Assembly: GCA_023395395.1 (NCBI GenBank)
Contig: JAEWZH010000020.1
Span: 20,773 to 84,772 of the forward strand
Source of the DNA: Bacteroidota bacterium
GTDB taxonomy: Bacteria > Bacteroidota > Bacteroidia > Bacteroidales > Porphyromonadaceae
Reading direction: 5' to 3'
DNA: 64,000 nucleotides
Part shown: piece by piece, positions 50,897 through 59,463 of the stretch
How positions within the stretch are numbered: the stretch's first letter is position 1
Layout of the letters: each line of letters opens with the position of its first letter
The notes under the pieces: generated by a model
What the model was told of the DNA's origin: nothing
Databases searched by the model: none
Seen by the model: the letters and a program-made list of their open reading frames with translations, nothing else
Made by a program: the position numbers and the translations under genes

Positions 50897-52744
50897 ATGA
50901 AGAATATGAGACATATATATAAGGTACTACTTTTTTCAAGTACAATGCTTGTAGGCGGTAATATCGTAGCGTCTGCTAACCCATTTGCTCTGGATACTTT
51001 ACAGCGTGAGATGATACTACAGCGTGATTATCAACCAGTGGGGCAGCAAGCAGATAAGGCTTTCTTCAACCCCCTACAGACCACTAGTACATCGTTACGC
51101 CCTATTAGCTTTGCGAGGAATACCTATCCTATCGCCATGAATGTCGCGCCGAAGCTATTCAATCCGCTTGATAATCCTTTGGCACCTAAGCAAATTAAAC
51201 AGACGTTGCATGCTCATATATTCGGTGGATTTCCGGGGCAAGTTGGAGCAAATATCGGTGTTCTTGCAAAGACGAGTGAGGAGGGTTCTCTTCTAGTTTC
51301 TGCAGATCATCTCTCTCGTTGTGTTAATCTGCCTCAAATGGATCTCCCTCTAATTCCCGTAGATAGAACACACGATACAGAAGTTGCACTAGACTATACA
51401 CATGCACTTGCTGATAGGGTTATTAGTGTAGGGGTCGATGTTTTCCATCATGCCAATACATACTATGGTACGTATCCTGTTATAACAGAGGGGGTAGCTC
51501 AGCTTACGGCAGAGTATCCTCTTGCTGGGATGGTGGGTACTGAGGTGCGAGTTGGGATATCTCCTTCTCCCCTTTCATTAGCGAGAGGTGTTCAATACAG
51601 TGTCGATGGTAAGGCAGAATATATTTCTAAGGACGACATAGCACACTACTATACGGATAATAATATACTTATCCCCAAGGGTACCACTCCTTTTAAGGGT
51701 AATAAGGTATCTGAACTCTCTGTAGACCTTGGAGGTAATCTCGGCTATAAGTTTGCAGGGACAGATTGGAGCGTAGGTGTAGATGGAAGGTACCAAATGA
51801 TTAGTATTTCTGCTCTCGGTGGACTGTCTGGTGATGGTTTGAATCCAATGATGGCACTTTCCATTGATCCTTACTTTGCCTATACAGCTCCAAGCTTTGA
51901 ATTAAAAGCGGGAGCAAGACTTCAGTTACTCAATCGCGGAACTAAAAAATTCTTAGTGACACCTGATGTGCAGGCTCGATTCAAGGCGACTGACAACTTC
52001 TCAATTTACCTCAATGCTGACGGAGGTGCTAAATACCATACCCTTCGTGATATCTATCGTCAAAATCGTTGGGCAGATGCTATGAGTGTCTACAAAGGAT
52101 ACGAAATTGCGCAGTACAGAATAGTGGCTGGTATTCAGGTGGGCAATATCAATGGCTTTTCGCTCGACCTCAATGGAGGCTACACGTTGTATAGCGATTT
52201 CTCAGACTGGATGACTAATTACCACGTGACAGAATATGCCAATGAGCTTGTGAAGGATGGAGCGGAAATGCGTCAGATACTCACCCCTCTTTATGGACTC
52301 AGAAACGCAGGTAAAGTGGGTAATATGTTTTTCGGAGGGAAGGTTCGCTATAATTCTCCCACTGGTCTTGATCTAGGAGCTTCATTAAAGTATAACAGTT
52401 ATAGGGCAAAGGATACAAGTCGGGATAAGGTTGGTTATGGCCGTCCTACTTACGAGATTGGTATTTCTGCAGACTATGCAGTGAATGATAAGATTGGTCT
52501 AAATATCAACCTCACAGGGCTTGGCGGGATCAAGTTTCCTGAACTACTCTATCTCTCTCGTGCTCTGGTTCCAGAGGAAACCCTCTTTATCGGAAACCTA
52601 GGTGCTCGCATATCCTATAAAGTGCATCCAAATATTGGGCTGTCTTTGATTGGAGAAAATCTTGCGAACCAAAAACTGGGGCGTTGGAGAGGCTATGATC
52701 GAAAGGGATCCACGGCTATACTTGCTGCAACATTTTCCTTTTAA
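50897..52744 (+). CDS. Outer-membrane beta-barrel protein paired with the TPR protein
   Basis: 615 residues with a signal peptide (hydrophobic about 8-24, cut near ASA). The N-terminal motif is DTLQREMILQRDYQPV, which I associate with Bacteroidetes barrels encoded beside large TPR proteins. The rest is alternating polar/aromatic beta-strand sequence ending in the terminal Phe typical of Omp barrels (AATFSF). The barrel resembles that of TonB-dependent receptors, but no plug domain or TonB box is visible, so active transport is uncertain. It starts 3 bp after the TPR gene. Its ligand is unknown; the downstream cobalamin genes do not by themselves imply B12 uptake. Confidence 0.78.
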   Translation: MKNMRHIYKVLLFSSTMLVGGNIVASANPFALDTLQREMILQRDYQPVGQQADKAFFNPLQTTSTSLRPISFARNTYPIAMNVAPKLFNPLDNPLAPKQIKQTLHAHIFGGFPGQVGANIGVLAKTSEEGSLLVSADHLSRCVNLPQMDLPLIPVDRTHDTEVALDYTHALADRVISVGVDVFHHANTYYGTYPVITEGVAQLTAEYPLAGMVGTEVRVGISPSPLSLARGVQYSVDGKAEYISKDDIAHYYTDNNILIPKGTTPFKGNKVSELSVDLGGNLGYKFAGTDWSVGVDGRYQMISISALGGLSGDGLNPMMALSIDPYFAYTAPSFELKAGARLQLLNRGTKKFLVTPDVQARFKATDNFSIYLNADGGAKYHTLRDIYRQNRWADAMSVYKGYEIAQYRIVAGIQVGNINGFSLDLNGGYTLYSDFSDWMTNYHVTEYANELVKDGAEMRQILTPLYGLRNAGKVGNMFFGGKVRYNSPTGLDLGASLKYNSYRAKDTSRDKVGYGRPTYEIGISADYAVNDKIGLNINLTGLGGIKFPELLYLSRALVPEETLFIGNLGARISYKVHPNIGLSLIGENLANQKLGRWRGYDRKGSTAILAATFSF

Positions 52745-52756
52745 CTCCCCAAAAGT

Positions 52757-53545
52757 ATGAAGAAATCTATCTTGCTCTTTCCTTTACTGCTTTTTCTGAC
52801 ATCCTGTGGTACTCAAAGAGGGGTTTCGTCTCACGAGTTACCTTTTGCCAAGGTGTATACAGCGACCTGGATGCAGAGGTCTGCAGAGTATGAAGCATTA
52901 TGCTATCAAGCCTTCAATAGTGCTCGACTGCATCTTGATCAGTCGCTTTCCTTAGTGCAAGAGGATTCCAAACCACTTGCCATCGTTACTGATATTGATG
53001 AGACCATCCTTGATAATACCCCAAACGCAGTATATCAGGGCGAAAGGGGAGAGTTATTCGATCCGTCAGAGTGGACAAAGTGGGTCAATCGAGTAGAAGC
53101 GGATACTATCCCCGGGGCTCTATCTTTCTTGCAGTATGCTGCTGGTCATGGTGTAAAAGTCTTTTATATTACCAATCGTAATGAGCAAGAACGACGAGGT
53201 ACACTGCTCAACCTCCAAAAGTTTGGTTTCCCAAATGCCGATGACGCACATTTACTTCTCAAGAGTGGTACCAGCAATAAGGATGAACGTCGTGCCAAAG
53301 TAATGGAAGAGTACGAAATCATCATCTATATGGGCGATCAACTCACCGACTTTCCTGGCTATTACAAGGCTAGTGAAGTAGATAGAAGTGCTATGGCGCA
53401 GAGAGATGCAGGTGCCTTTGGAGGGATGTATATCGTGCTCCCTAACCCTAACTATGGAGAGTGGGAATCGGCACTTTCCGGCTACCAACGCTTGGACAAA
53501 AAACAGCAATCAGAGTTAATCAAAAAGAAAGCAAAGAGTTACTAA
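52757..53545 (+). CDS. Lipoprotein acid phosphatase / 5'-nucleotidase, e(P4) class C family
   Basis: 262-residue HAD-superfamily phosphatase anchored as a lipoprotein: lipobox LTSC with Cys17. The class C motifs are DIDET at residues 79-83 (nucleophile Asp79, acid Asp81), the Thr-containing FYITNRNEQERR near residue 137, and MGDQLTDF near 191 for the distal acidic pair. Relatives such as H. influenzae e(P4) dephosphorylate nucleotides outside the cell and help nicotinamide nucleoside uptake. It lies 12 bp after the barrel gene, and its stop overlaps the cobQ start by one base. Confidence 0.9.
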   Translation: MKKSILLFPLLLFLTSCGTQRGVSSHELPFAKVYTATWMQRSAEYEALCYQAFNSARLHLDQSLSLVQEDSKPLAIVTDIDETILDNTPNAVYQGERGELFDPSEWTKWVNRVEADTIPGALSFLQYAAGHGVKVFYITNRNEQERRGTLLNLQKFGFPNADDAHLLLKSGTSNKDERRAKVMEEYEIIIYMGDQLTDFPGYYKASEVDRSAMAQRDAGAFGGMYIVLPNPNYGEWESALSGYQRLDKKQQSELIKKKAKSY

Positions 53546-54417
53546 TGAAGAAACTGCTTCCTCTTATGATTGCCGGCACAGGAAGTGATGTCGGCAAGAG
53601 CCATATTGTGGCGGCACTATGTCGCCTCTTCAAGCAGGATGGGTATCAACCTGCACCTTTCAAAGCGCAAAATATGGCTCCCTACTATTATACGGGTCCC
53701 AATGGAGATCGTATCAGCATAGCTCAGGCAATTCAGGCAAAAGCAGCGAAAGTACATCCACAAGCTATGTTCAATCCGGTATTGATGATGCCCTCAAGCG
53801 TAGTAGAGAGTAAGATTTACTGCCTAGGGAAAGAGTTTGGTAGCCATAAAGCTCGTGAATACTTTCGCCAAAGTGAAGGGAGGGAAGAGCTCAAGAGGAG
53901 TGCTTGGGGTGCCTATGATCAGCTCGTGGAGCAATACAATCCCATTGTCCTTGAGGGGGCAGGGAGTGTGAGCGAGCTCAACCTTTTGGAAACTGATTTT
54001 GTCAATATGCCTATGGCAGAGCATGCCGATGCTGCTGTCGTATTGGTGGCTGATATTGAGCGTGGGGGAGTATTCGCCTCGATTTACGGTTCAGTGATGT
54101 TACAGAAGCCAGAACACCGCAAGCTAATCAAGGGGGTTATCATCAATAAGTTTAGAGGAGATCGTTCTATCTTTGAGCCAGCTATCCGGATGATTGAGTC
54201 ACTGACGGACATACCTGTATTGGGGGTGTTACCCTATATGGAGGGAGAGTTACTTCCGAGCGAGGATACTCTTAGCGATCATGGAGTGTCTAAGGTGAGC
54301 TATACCGATGCCGACCTTGAGGGATATGAAGAGATTTTTGATAAGATGGCAGAGCATATTAGAGCGCATGTAAATATCGATAAGCTCTACGAAATTTTGT
54401 CTAACGATGAAGTATAA
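53545..54417 (+). CDS. cobQ: CobQ/CbiP-like cobyric acid synthase, synthetase domain only
   Basis: Matches the N-terminal dethiobiotin-synthetase-like ATPase half of cobyric acid synthase: P-loop GTGSDVGKS (11-19), PFKAQNMA (about 38-45), VESKIYCLGKEFGS, VLEGAGSVSELNL (about 134-146), VVLVADIERGGVFASIYG, and VLGVLPYMEG near 230. Full-length CobQ has about 490 residues with a C-terminal glutamine amidotransferase; this chain stops at 290, and no GATase remnant follows in any frame before the next gene. It may use free ammonia or a separate amidotransferase, or be non-functional. The ATG at 53545 overlaps the preceding stop; the frame is open further upstream but inside the phosphatase gene. 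It overlaps cobD by 11 bp. Confidence 0.85.
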   Translation: MKKLLPLMIAGTGSDVGKSHIVAALCRLFKQDGYQPAPFKAQNMAPYYYTGPNGDRISIAQAIQAKAAKVHPQAMFNPVLMMPSSVVESKIYCLGKEFGSHKAREYFRQSEGREELKRSAWGAYDQLVEQYNPIVLEGAGSVSELNLLETDFVNMPMAEHADAAVVLVADIERGGVFASIYGSVMLQKPEHRKLIKGVIINKFRGDRSIFEPAIRMIESLTDIPVLGVLPYMEGELLPSEDTLSDHGVSKVSYTDADLEGYEEIFDKMAEHIRAHVNIDKLYEILSNDEV

Positions 54418-55390
54418 CGATCACGGCGACGACCGCTACCTCTATAGAGGCGTGCGGTTCGTCGCCGATTTTAGTTCCAATGTCCCTCATCTCCCTTACG
54501 ACGAGGCACTATGGCACTACCTCACCAATCATCGAGAGATGATTCATCGCTATCCGGAACCTCGCTCCTTTGGGCTTGAGACACTGTTGTCTTCTTGTTT
54601 AGGCGTGCCGAGAGAGTCGATATTAGTGACGAGCGGTGCCACGGAGGCAATCTATCTAATTGCGCATCTGTTTCAAGGGGCTAGGTCAAGTATCCTAGAA
54701 CCTACTTTTTCGGAATATCGGCATGCAGCCATGGTCTTTGGTCATACCTTGGTAAATGAGTTGGGAGCACTTCATTGGTTGTGCAATCCTAATAATCCCA
54801 CGGGTCAGACCTATCCGCACGAAGAGTTGCTCCAAACCGTTCAATCCCACCCCGAGACAATCTTTGTTGTCGATCAATCCTACCACGCTTTTACCCCAAA
54901 AGAAGTACTACGACCCGAGGAGATTGTAACTCTTCCCAATTGCTTGGTGATACAGTCGCTCACCAAGAGTTATGCTATCCCAGGACTACGTCTAGGGTAT
55001 ATCTTGGCTAATTCTGAGTTGATAAATGAACTTGTAGCTCTCAAGATGCCGTGGAGCGTCAATGCTCTTGCCATAGAAGCAGGTCACTACCTACTGGATA
55101 AAAAGTTGCCTTTCTCGCTGTCCGAACTATTAGAGGAGCGTACAAGATTAGTTGCTCAGTTAGAGCGACTCCGTATTATGGACATAGATCCTACCGATAC
55201 TCATTTTTTCTTGGCAAAGCTCCGCTATCACCAATCCCAAGAAGTCAAGGATTGGCTAGCGCACGACCACGGGATCTTGATTCGCAACGCCTCCAACTTC
55301 CCTACGCTTACACCTTACCATATCCGTATTGCGACACAAAGTCCAGAGCAAAATGACTTGCTCGTAGAAGCACTATCTCACTTGATCTAA
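54407..55390 (+). CDS. cobD: L-threonine-O-3-phosphate decarboxylase-like PLP enzyme (CobD family)
   Basis: Likely makes (R)-1-amino-2-propanol phosphate for the cobalamin lower loop. The 327-residue fold type I PLP enzyme aligns well with Salmonella CobD: DFSSNV near residue 23, SGATEAIYLIAHLF, WLCNPNNPTG near 126, the PLP Lys187 in SLTKSYAIPGLRLGY, KMPWSVNALA and the C-terminal HIRIATQSPEQN. The usual N-terminal HGGN is HGDDR, encoded within a 44-bp palindrome at 54424-54467. It overlaps cobQ by 11 bp and is followed after 9 bp by cbiB, its pathway partner. HisC would be the alternative, but the context and PWSVN motif favour CobD. Confidence 0.85.
   Translation: MKYNDHGDDRYLYRGVRFVADFSSNVPHLPYDEALWHYLTNHREMIHRYPEPRSFGLETLLSSCLGVPRESILVTSGATEAIYLIAHLFQGARSSILEPTFSEYRHAAMVFGHTLVNELGALHWLCNPNNPTGQTYPHEELLQTVQSHPETIFVVDQSYHAFTPKEVLRPEEIVTLPNCLVIQSLTKSYAIPGLRLGYILANSELINELVALKMPWSVNALAIEAGHYLLDKKLPFSLSELLEERTRLVAQLERLRIMDIDPTDTHFFLAKLRYHQSQEVKDWLAHDHGILIRNASNFPTLTPYHIRIATQSPEQNDLLVEALSHLI
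54424..54467. repeat. 44-bp near-palindrome at the cobQ/cobD junction
   Basis: The arms CGGCGACGA-CCGC and GCGG-T-TCGTCGCCG (one bulge) surround the central palindrome CCTCTATAGAGG (54439-54450), which contains the CTCTATAGAG core of the intergenic arrays. It lies inside cobD codons about 6-20, 7 bp past the cobQ stop. Its GC-rich arms stand out from the surroundings. Confidence 0.8.
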
Positions 55391-55399
55391 GGGAAAATT

Positions 55400-56341
55400 A
55401 TGTTGATGCTCTATACCCCAGTACTAGCGCTTCTCATCCTTTGGTTAGGGTGGTTGGATGATAAGATATTTGGAGATCCTCCAGGCGTTCCCCATCTTGT
55501 TGTGGGCTTTGGGCACGCTATTGCGTGGGGCGATCGGCGATTCAATAATGGCGTCCATCGAAAGTTCAAAGGAGCACTTCTTGCCCTCCTCCTCATTCTA
55601 TTGGCGTTTACCCTTACATGGATATTGCTAGCTTTTACTCCTGACTGGCTTTCTCTTCTATTGGCGATAGGACTTATCGGCACTTGCCTTGCGGGTCATA
55701 CGCTTATCAAAGAGGTCAAAGAGGTATTTCTTTGCCTCTCTATTTCCCTTCAAGATGGGCGTAATCAACTGTCACGTATCGTGGGGCGCGATACTGCAGA
55801 TCTTACCGAGGATGAGGTGAAGACCGCAGCTCTGGAGACCCTTTCTGAAAACCTCTCCGATGGTGTGATTGCACCGCTCTTTTGGCTTGCTGTATTGGGT
55901 GTCCCGGGGATGGTTGCTTATAAGATGATTAATACCCTCGACTCGATGATTGGATATAAAAATGAGAAGTATGGTGACTTTGGCTATCTCGCTGCCAAGA
56001 TTGATGATGTAGCAAATTGGATTCCTGCCAGGTTTACTGCTTTACTAATGCTGGCAGTCAATGGTCGTCTTGACCTTACTAAGCGGGTATTTGTCGAAGG
56101 CAAAAAACATACGAGTCCCAATTCTGGTTACCCCGAAGCGGCACTGGCTCTAATGCTAGGTTGCCAGTTTGGAGGAGGGCACTACTATGGAGGGCAGTAT
56201 TTCGAGAAACCCACCATTGGGAAACAGCAAAAGCAGCTTACCTACGATGATCTTGACAAGGCTCTTTGCACCAATCGTAGAGCCGAAGTCCTGATGCTGA
56301 TGATAATGTCTTTAACACTCCTATTGCTCAATCAATTGTAG
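55400..56341 (+). CDS. cbiB: Adenosylcobinamide-phosphate synthase CbiB
   Basis: Inner-membrane enzyme that joins aminopropanol (phosphate) to adenosylcobyric acid. The 313-residue chain has the family signatures: DDKIFGDPPGVPHLVVGFG near residues 20-38, IVGRDTADLTEDEVKTAALETLSENLSDGVIAPLFW (about 127-162, read as consecutive short motifs), MINTLDSMIGYKNEKYGDFG, and SPNSGYPEAALALML. About four to five membrane segments are visible. It lies 9 bp after cobD and completes the cobalamin segment. It converges with the MATE gene, overlapping it by 10 bp. Confidence 0.93.
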   Translation: MLMLYTPVLALLILWLGWLDDKIFGDPPGVPHLVVGFGHAIAWGDRRFNNGVHRKFKGALLALLLILLAFTLTWILLAFTPDWLSLLLAIGLIGTCLAGHTLIKEVKEVFLCLSISLQDGRNQLSRIVGRDTADLTEDEVKTAALETLSENLSDGVIAPLFWLAVLGVPGMVAYKMINTLDSMIGYKNEKYGDFGYLAAKIDDVANWIPARFTALLMLAVNGRLDLTKRVFVEGKKHTSPNSGYPEAALALMLGCQFGGGHYYGGQYFEKPTIGKQQKQLTYDDLDKALCTNRRAEVLMLMIMSLTLLLLNQL

Positions 56342-57672
56342 GACTTCGTGATCTGTCTAATGTAGCGGTAGCTCATGATGCCGATAAAGAGGAAGTAGAT
56401 AATCTCCACGGAAAAGCAGAGTGCCACACTCGCACCTACGAGGTAGACCATCACAGCACCAAAGATGAGATAAAAGGTAGTGTTGATGAGCTCGATTTGG
56501 AAGACTATCTTGGTATTTCCAGTCGAGCTCACTGCATTGAAGTACATATTGCCTGCCGAAGCGATGAGTGCTGCAAGGGAGAAGACCCTAAGGGTCGCAA
56601 TGGCATCGTGGATTAGATCTGGATTATCGGTGAATATGCTGAGCGGCAGCTCTGGGAATAGCTGAATAAAGATAAATATCAAGAGCATTGTGCCGAAGGA
56701 GAGCCGCACCGCCCGTTTCATATAGAATGAGAGCTGACTGAGCCGTTCTGCTCCCACAATGTGTCCCACGGTAGTTCTTACCGAGGTGCCGTACGAATTC
56801 ATCGGCATGAATAGGAGCACGTAGATTTGTCGGGTAATCGATGCCACTGCCAGCTGCCGCTCCCCCAAGCTCTCCAGCATAAAGAAGAAGATCGCCCACA
56901 CCGACTGACTCACAAACGCCTGAAGCATTAGGTAGTAGCTCATATTGAATAGTTGCTTGGAGAGCTGCCTGTCAAACTCCAGCAGACTCGCTCTATCGAT
57001 GCCGAACGTATGGCTATCCACCTTGAAGCGGATATAAAGGATGTAAAATAGCACCGAAGAGACCTCGGAAGCGACACTTGCTATTGCTGCGCCCTTTATC
57101 CCCATTTCGGGTAGTCCGAAATGACCGAAAATAAGTCCGTAGTCCAGCACGATATTGACAATGGACATCACTACGGAATTGAGCGTAAGCACCTTGGTGC
57201 GACCAATGCCGACAAAGAACGAACGAAACGTGGCAGACAAAAAGGCAAAAACAAAACCAAAGCTACGGTACGTCCAATACTCAATCGCAGCATCGGCGAC
57301 CCTTGGGCTGCTCAGCATTCCTCTAAAAAGAGTTGGTCCTACAGCGATGGCAAAGACGGTGACGACAAGAGCTGTGAATATGAGCAACTTGATGCTCTGC
57401 CCAAGCACTCTCCCGATGGCTCCCTTCTGATTGGCGCCATACCTGTGACTGATGAGGATTTGAGTCCCGCTTGCCAAACCCCAACCCACGGTGTAGATGC
57501 TGAAATAGACCAAGCTCCCCATAGCGGTACCTCCCAGCTCTATCTCTCCCACTCGAGCGACAAAAGCGGTATCCACCACCCCGATAAGGTTCTGGGCGAT
57601 GAGGGAGATAAATACAGGCCACGATAGCCTCAGAATATTTCGGGTTGAAAGATCAAGCTGTTGTTCCGACAT
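56332..57672 (-). CDS. MATE family efflux transporter (second copy)
   Basis: 446-residue transporter with about twelve membrane segments in two MatE halves. The N-terminal signature is RLSWPVFISLIAQNLIGVVDTAFVARVGEIELGG, and the RDVERLSQLSFYMKRAVRLSF-type loop separates the halves. The substrate is unknown. The frame is open to 57729, but Met at 57672 gives the usual start (MSEQQLDLSTRNILRLSW). It is monocistronic, behind the helicase terminator. Confidence 0.88.
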   Translation of the reverse strand: MSEQQLDLSTRNILRLSWPVFISLIAQNLIGVVDTAFVARVGEIELGGTAMGSLVYFSIYTVGWGLASGTQILISHRYGANQKGAIGRVLGQSIKLLIFTALVVTVFAIAVGPTLFRGMLSSPRVADAAIEYWTYRSFGFVFAFLSATFRSFFVGIGRTKVLTLNSVVMSIVNIVLDYGLIFGHFGLPEMGIKGAAIASVASEVSSVLFYILYIRFKVDSHTFGIDRASLLEFDRQLSKQLFNMSYYLMLQAFVSQSVWAIFFFMLESLGERQLAVASITRQIYVLLFMPMNSYGTSVRTTVGHIVGAERLSQLSFYMKRAVRLSFGTMLLIFIFIQLFPELPLSIFTDNPDLIHDAIATLRVFSLAALIASAGNMYFNAVSSTGNTKIVFQIELINTTFYLIFGAVMVYLVGASVALCFSVEIIYFLFIGIMSYRYIRQITKSYN

Positions 57673-57750
57673 AAAATAAAGAGCCTTTATTGCGTTAGCA
57701 AACTTAGATATAAATACCGAGATTGACACCTACCCATGAAGAAATCGGGA

Positions 57751-57783
57751 TAAAAAAATCTGACCCGTCACGAGGGCGGGTCA
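57751..57783 (-). terminator. Terminator after the DEAD-box helicase gene
   Basis: A 9-bp stem (TGACCCGTC with GGCGGGTCA, one G-U pair) around a 5-nt loop is followed on the minus strand by a run of seven T. Confidence 0.9.
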
Positions 57784-57810
57784 AACAGAGTTGGCGGCGT
57801 ATCTTTTGGG

Positions 57811-59457
57811 TTACTTCTTGCGTCTGTGGCGGGTGACCCTGATGGGTTTGTTGCGGTATTCAAAGTCGTTGAGGGCTTCTTGGACATCTGCCGCATCGTG
57901 TGGGCGGACTTCAAAGGTTGCATTGCGGTCAAATACCTCAATCTTACCGAGTGGGATTCTACGCCCCGTGCAGTGCTCAACCATATCGATGAGGACATTG
58001 GGGTAGAGCTTGTCTTTTTTGCCGAAGTTGATTTGGAGGAGCTCCATACTCTCACGCCCTTTACCTTTCTTGGGTCGCTCGCCTCTTGCCTGTCTCTCCC
58101 GCTTCTCTCGTTTGTCTCGAGAGGGTCTGTCGGAGATTTCCTCTATCTGCTGAGCATTCTTGTAGTAGTCGAGCATGCGAGAAATCTCGATGTAGACCAA
58201 TCGCTGTAGCAGTTCTTCGCTGTCCAACCAAGAGAGCCGATTCATCACGCTCTCCATATAGGGATTAATCGCTTCAAGGTCAGGGACGGTGTGCTCCATG
58301 CGGTGGACAAACTGCATCAACTGCTTTTCGCAGATTTCCTCAGCTCTTGGGAGCATAGCCCGCTCGATAGTGATGCCACTCTCCTTTTCAATACGCTTGA
58401 TTTGCCCTCGCTCTCGAGCATGGCAGATGGCTATAGAGATGCCTTTTTTGCCAGCACGAGCTGTACGACCGCTGCGGTGTGTGTAGTTCTCGACTTCCGC
58501 AGGAATACCATAGTGAATCACGTGGGTGAGATTATTGACATCCAACCCACGAGCCGCTACGTCGGTGGCCACGAGTAACTGAATCATCCCATGTCGGAAG
58601 CGATTCATCACATTGTCTCTCTGAGCTTGGGAAAGCTCTCCGTGAAGCGCATCGGCACTGTATCCATCGGCGATCAGTTGTTCGGCTATCTCTTGTGTAC
58701 TCTTGCGGGTCTTGCAGAAGATGATACCGTAGATATTGGGGTAGAAATCCGCGATGCGCTTGAGAGCTAAGTAACGGTCGTCAGATGCTACCACATAGTA
58801 CAGATGCTGGATATTCTGATTTACTCTTTGCTCATTCCCCACTGAAATTTCAGTGGGTTTCTTCATGTACTTGCTGATAATCTTTCTAATCTCATCAGGC
58901 ATCGTCGCAGAGAAGAGCAGTAAGTGACGCTCCGAGGGGATATGCTCTAGGATACTATCGATATCCTCGCTAAAGCCCATATTGAGCATCTCGTCTGCCT
59001 CATCCAGTACTACATCATAGACCTGACCAAGGTCAATGGCACCACGACTGATGAGGTCGAGCAGGCGCCCCGGGGTAGCCACTACCACCTGAGTCCCTCT
59101 ACGGATACGGGAGATCTGGTCTTCAATAGATGCGCCACCATACACCGCTACAATGCTAACCTCATCGAGATGCACAGCGAATTGCGCTAAATCTCGTGTA
59201 ATCTGCATACAAAGCTCACGAGTAGGCGCAAGTATCAGTGCCTGCGGATGGCGCTTTGAAGTGTCTAGATTTTGCAGAATCGGAAGTCCAAAAGTAGCAG
59301 TCTTGCCACTACCTGTCTGTGCGAGTGCAATAATATCTCGGGCTTCGCCTAAGAGCAGCGGAATTACTGCTTCCTGTATAGGCATAGGCGCCTCGAAGCC
59401 CATCTTCTCTATGGCCTCGATGAGAGGGCTAGATACCCCCAATTCTGCAAATGTCAT
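57811..59457 (-). CDS. DEAD-box RNA helicase with C-terminal DbpA-type RNA-binding domain
   Basis: 548-residue ATP-dependent RNA helicase of the DeaD/CsdA type. All motifs are present in order: Q-motif near residue 23 (MPIQEAVIP), motif I AQTGSGKT (about 45-52), PTRELCMQ, DEAD in VLDEADEMLN (about 150-160), SAT, and HRSGRTARAGKKG near residue 330. A basic Arg/Lys linker (about 435-465) leads to a DbpA RRM-like domain ending in the basic tail RHRRKK. Likely roles are ribosome assembly and cold adaptation. It starts 6 bp after the upstream methyltransferase, so the two are co-transcribed, and a strong terminator follows. Confidence 0.93.
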   Translation of the reverse strand: MTFAELGVSSPLIEAIEKMGFEAPMPIQEAVIPLLLGEARDIIALAQTGSGKTATFGLPILQNLDTSKRHPQALILAPTRELCMQITRDLAQFAVHLDEVSIVAVYGGASIEDQISRIRRGTQVVVATPGRLLDLISRGAIDLGQVYDVVLDEADEMLNMGFSEDIDSILEHIPSERHLLLFSATMPDEIRKIISKYMKKPTEISVGNEQRVNQNIQHLYYVVASDDRYLALKRIADFYPNIYGIIFCKTRKSTQEIAEQLIADGYSADALHGELSQAQRDNVMNRFRHGMIQLLVATDVAARGLDVNNLTHVIHYGIPAEVENYTHRSGRTARAGKKGISIAICHARERGQIKRIEKESGITIERAMLPRAEEICEKQLMQFVHRMEHTVPDLEAINPYMESVMNRLSWLDSEELLQRLVYIEISRMLDYYKNAQQIEEISDRPSRDKREKRERQARGERPKKGKGRESMELLQINFGKKDKLYPNVLIDMVEHCTGRRIPLGKIEVFDRNATFEVRPHDAADVQEALNDFEYRNKPIRVTRHRRKK

Positions 59458-59463
59458 AATGCT

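Noticed and set aside
50897..52744. Beta-barrel protein as a B12 TonB-dependent receptor (BtuB)
   Set aside because: No plug domain or TonB box is visible and no cobalamin riboswitch precedes the gene. The nearby cob genes alone are not enough.
54410..54470. CobQ truncation as a frameshift with the GATase domain in another frame
   Set aside because: The sequence right after the stop is fully used by the CobD frame, and no GATase motif (GxCGG, HG.F) appears in any frame nearby.
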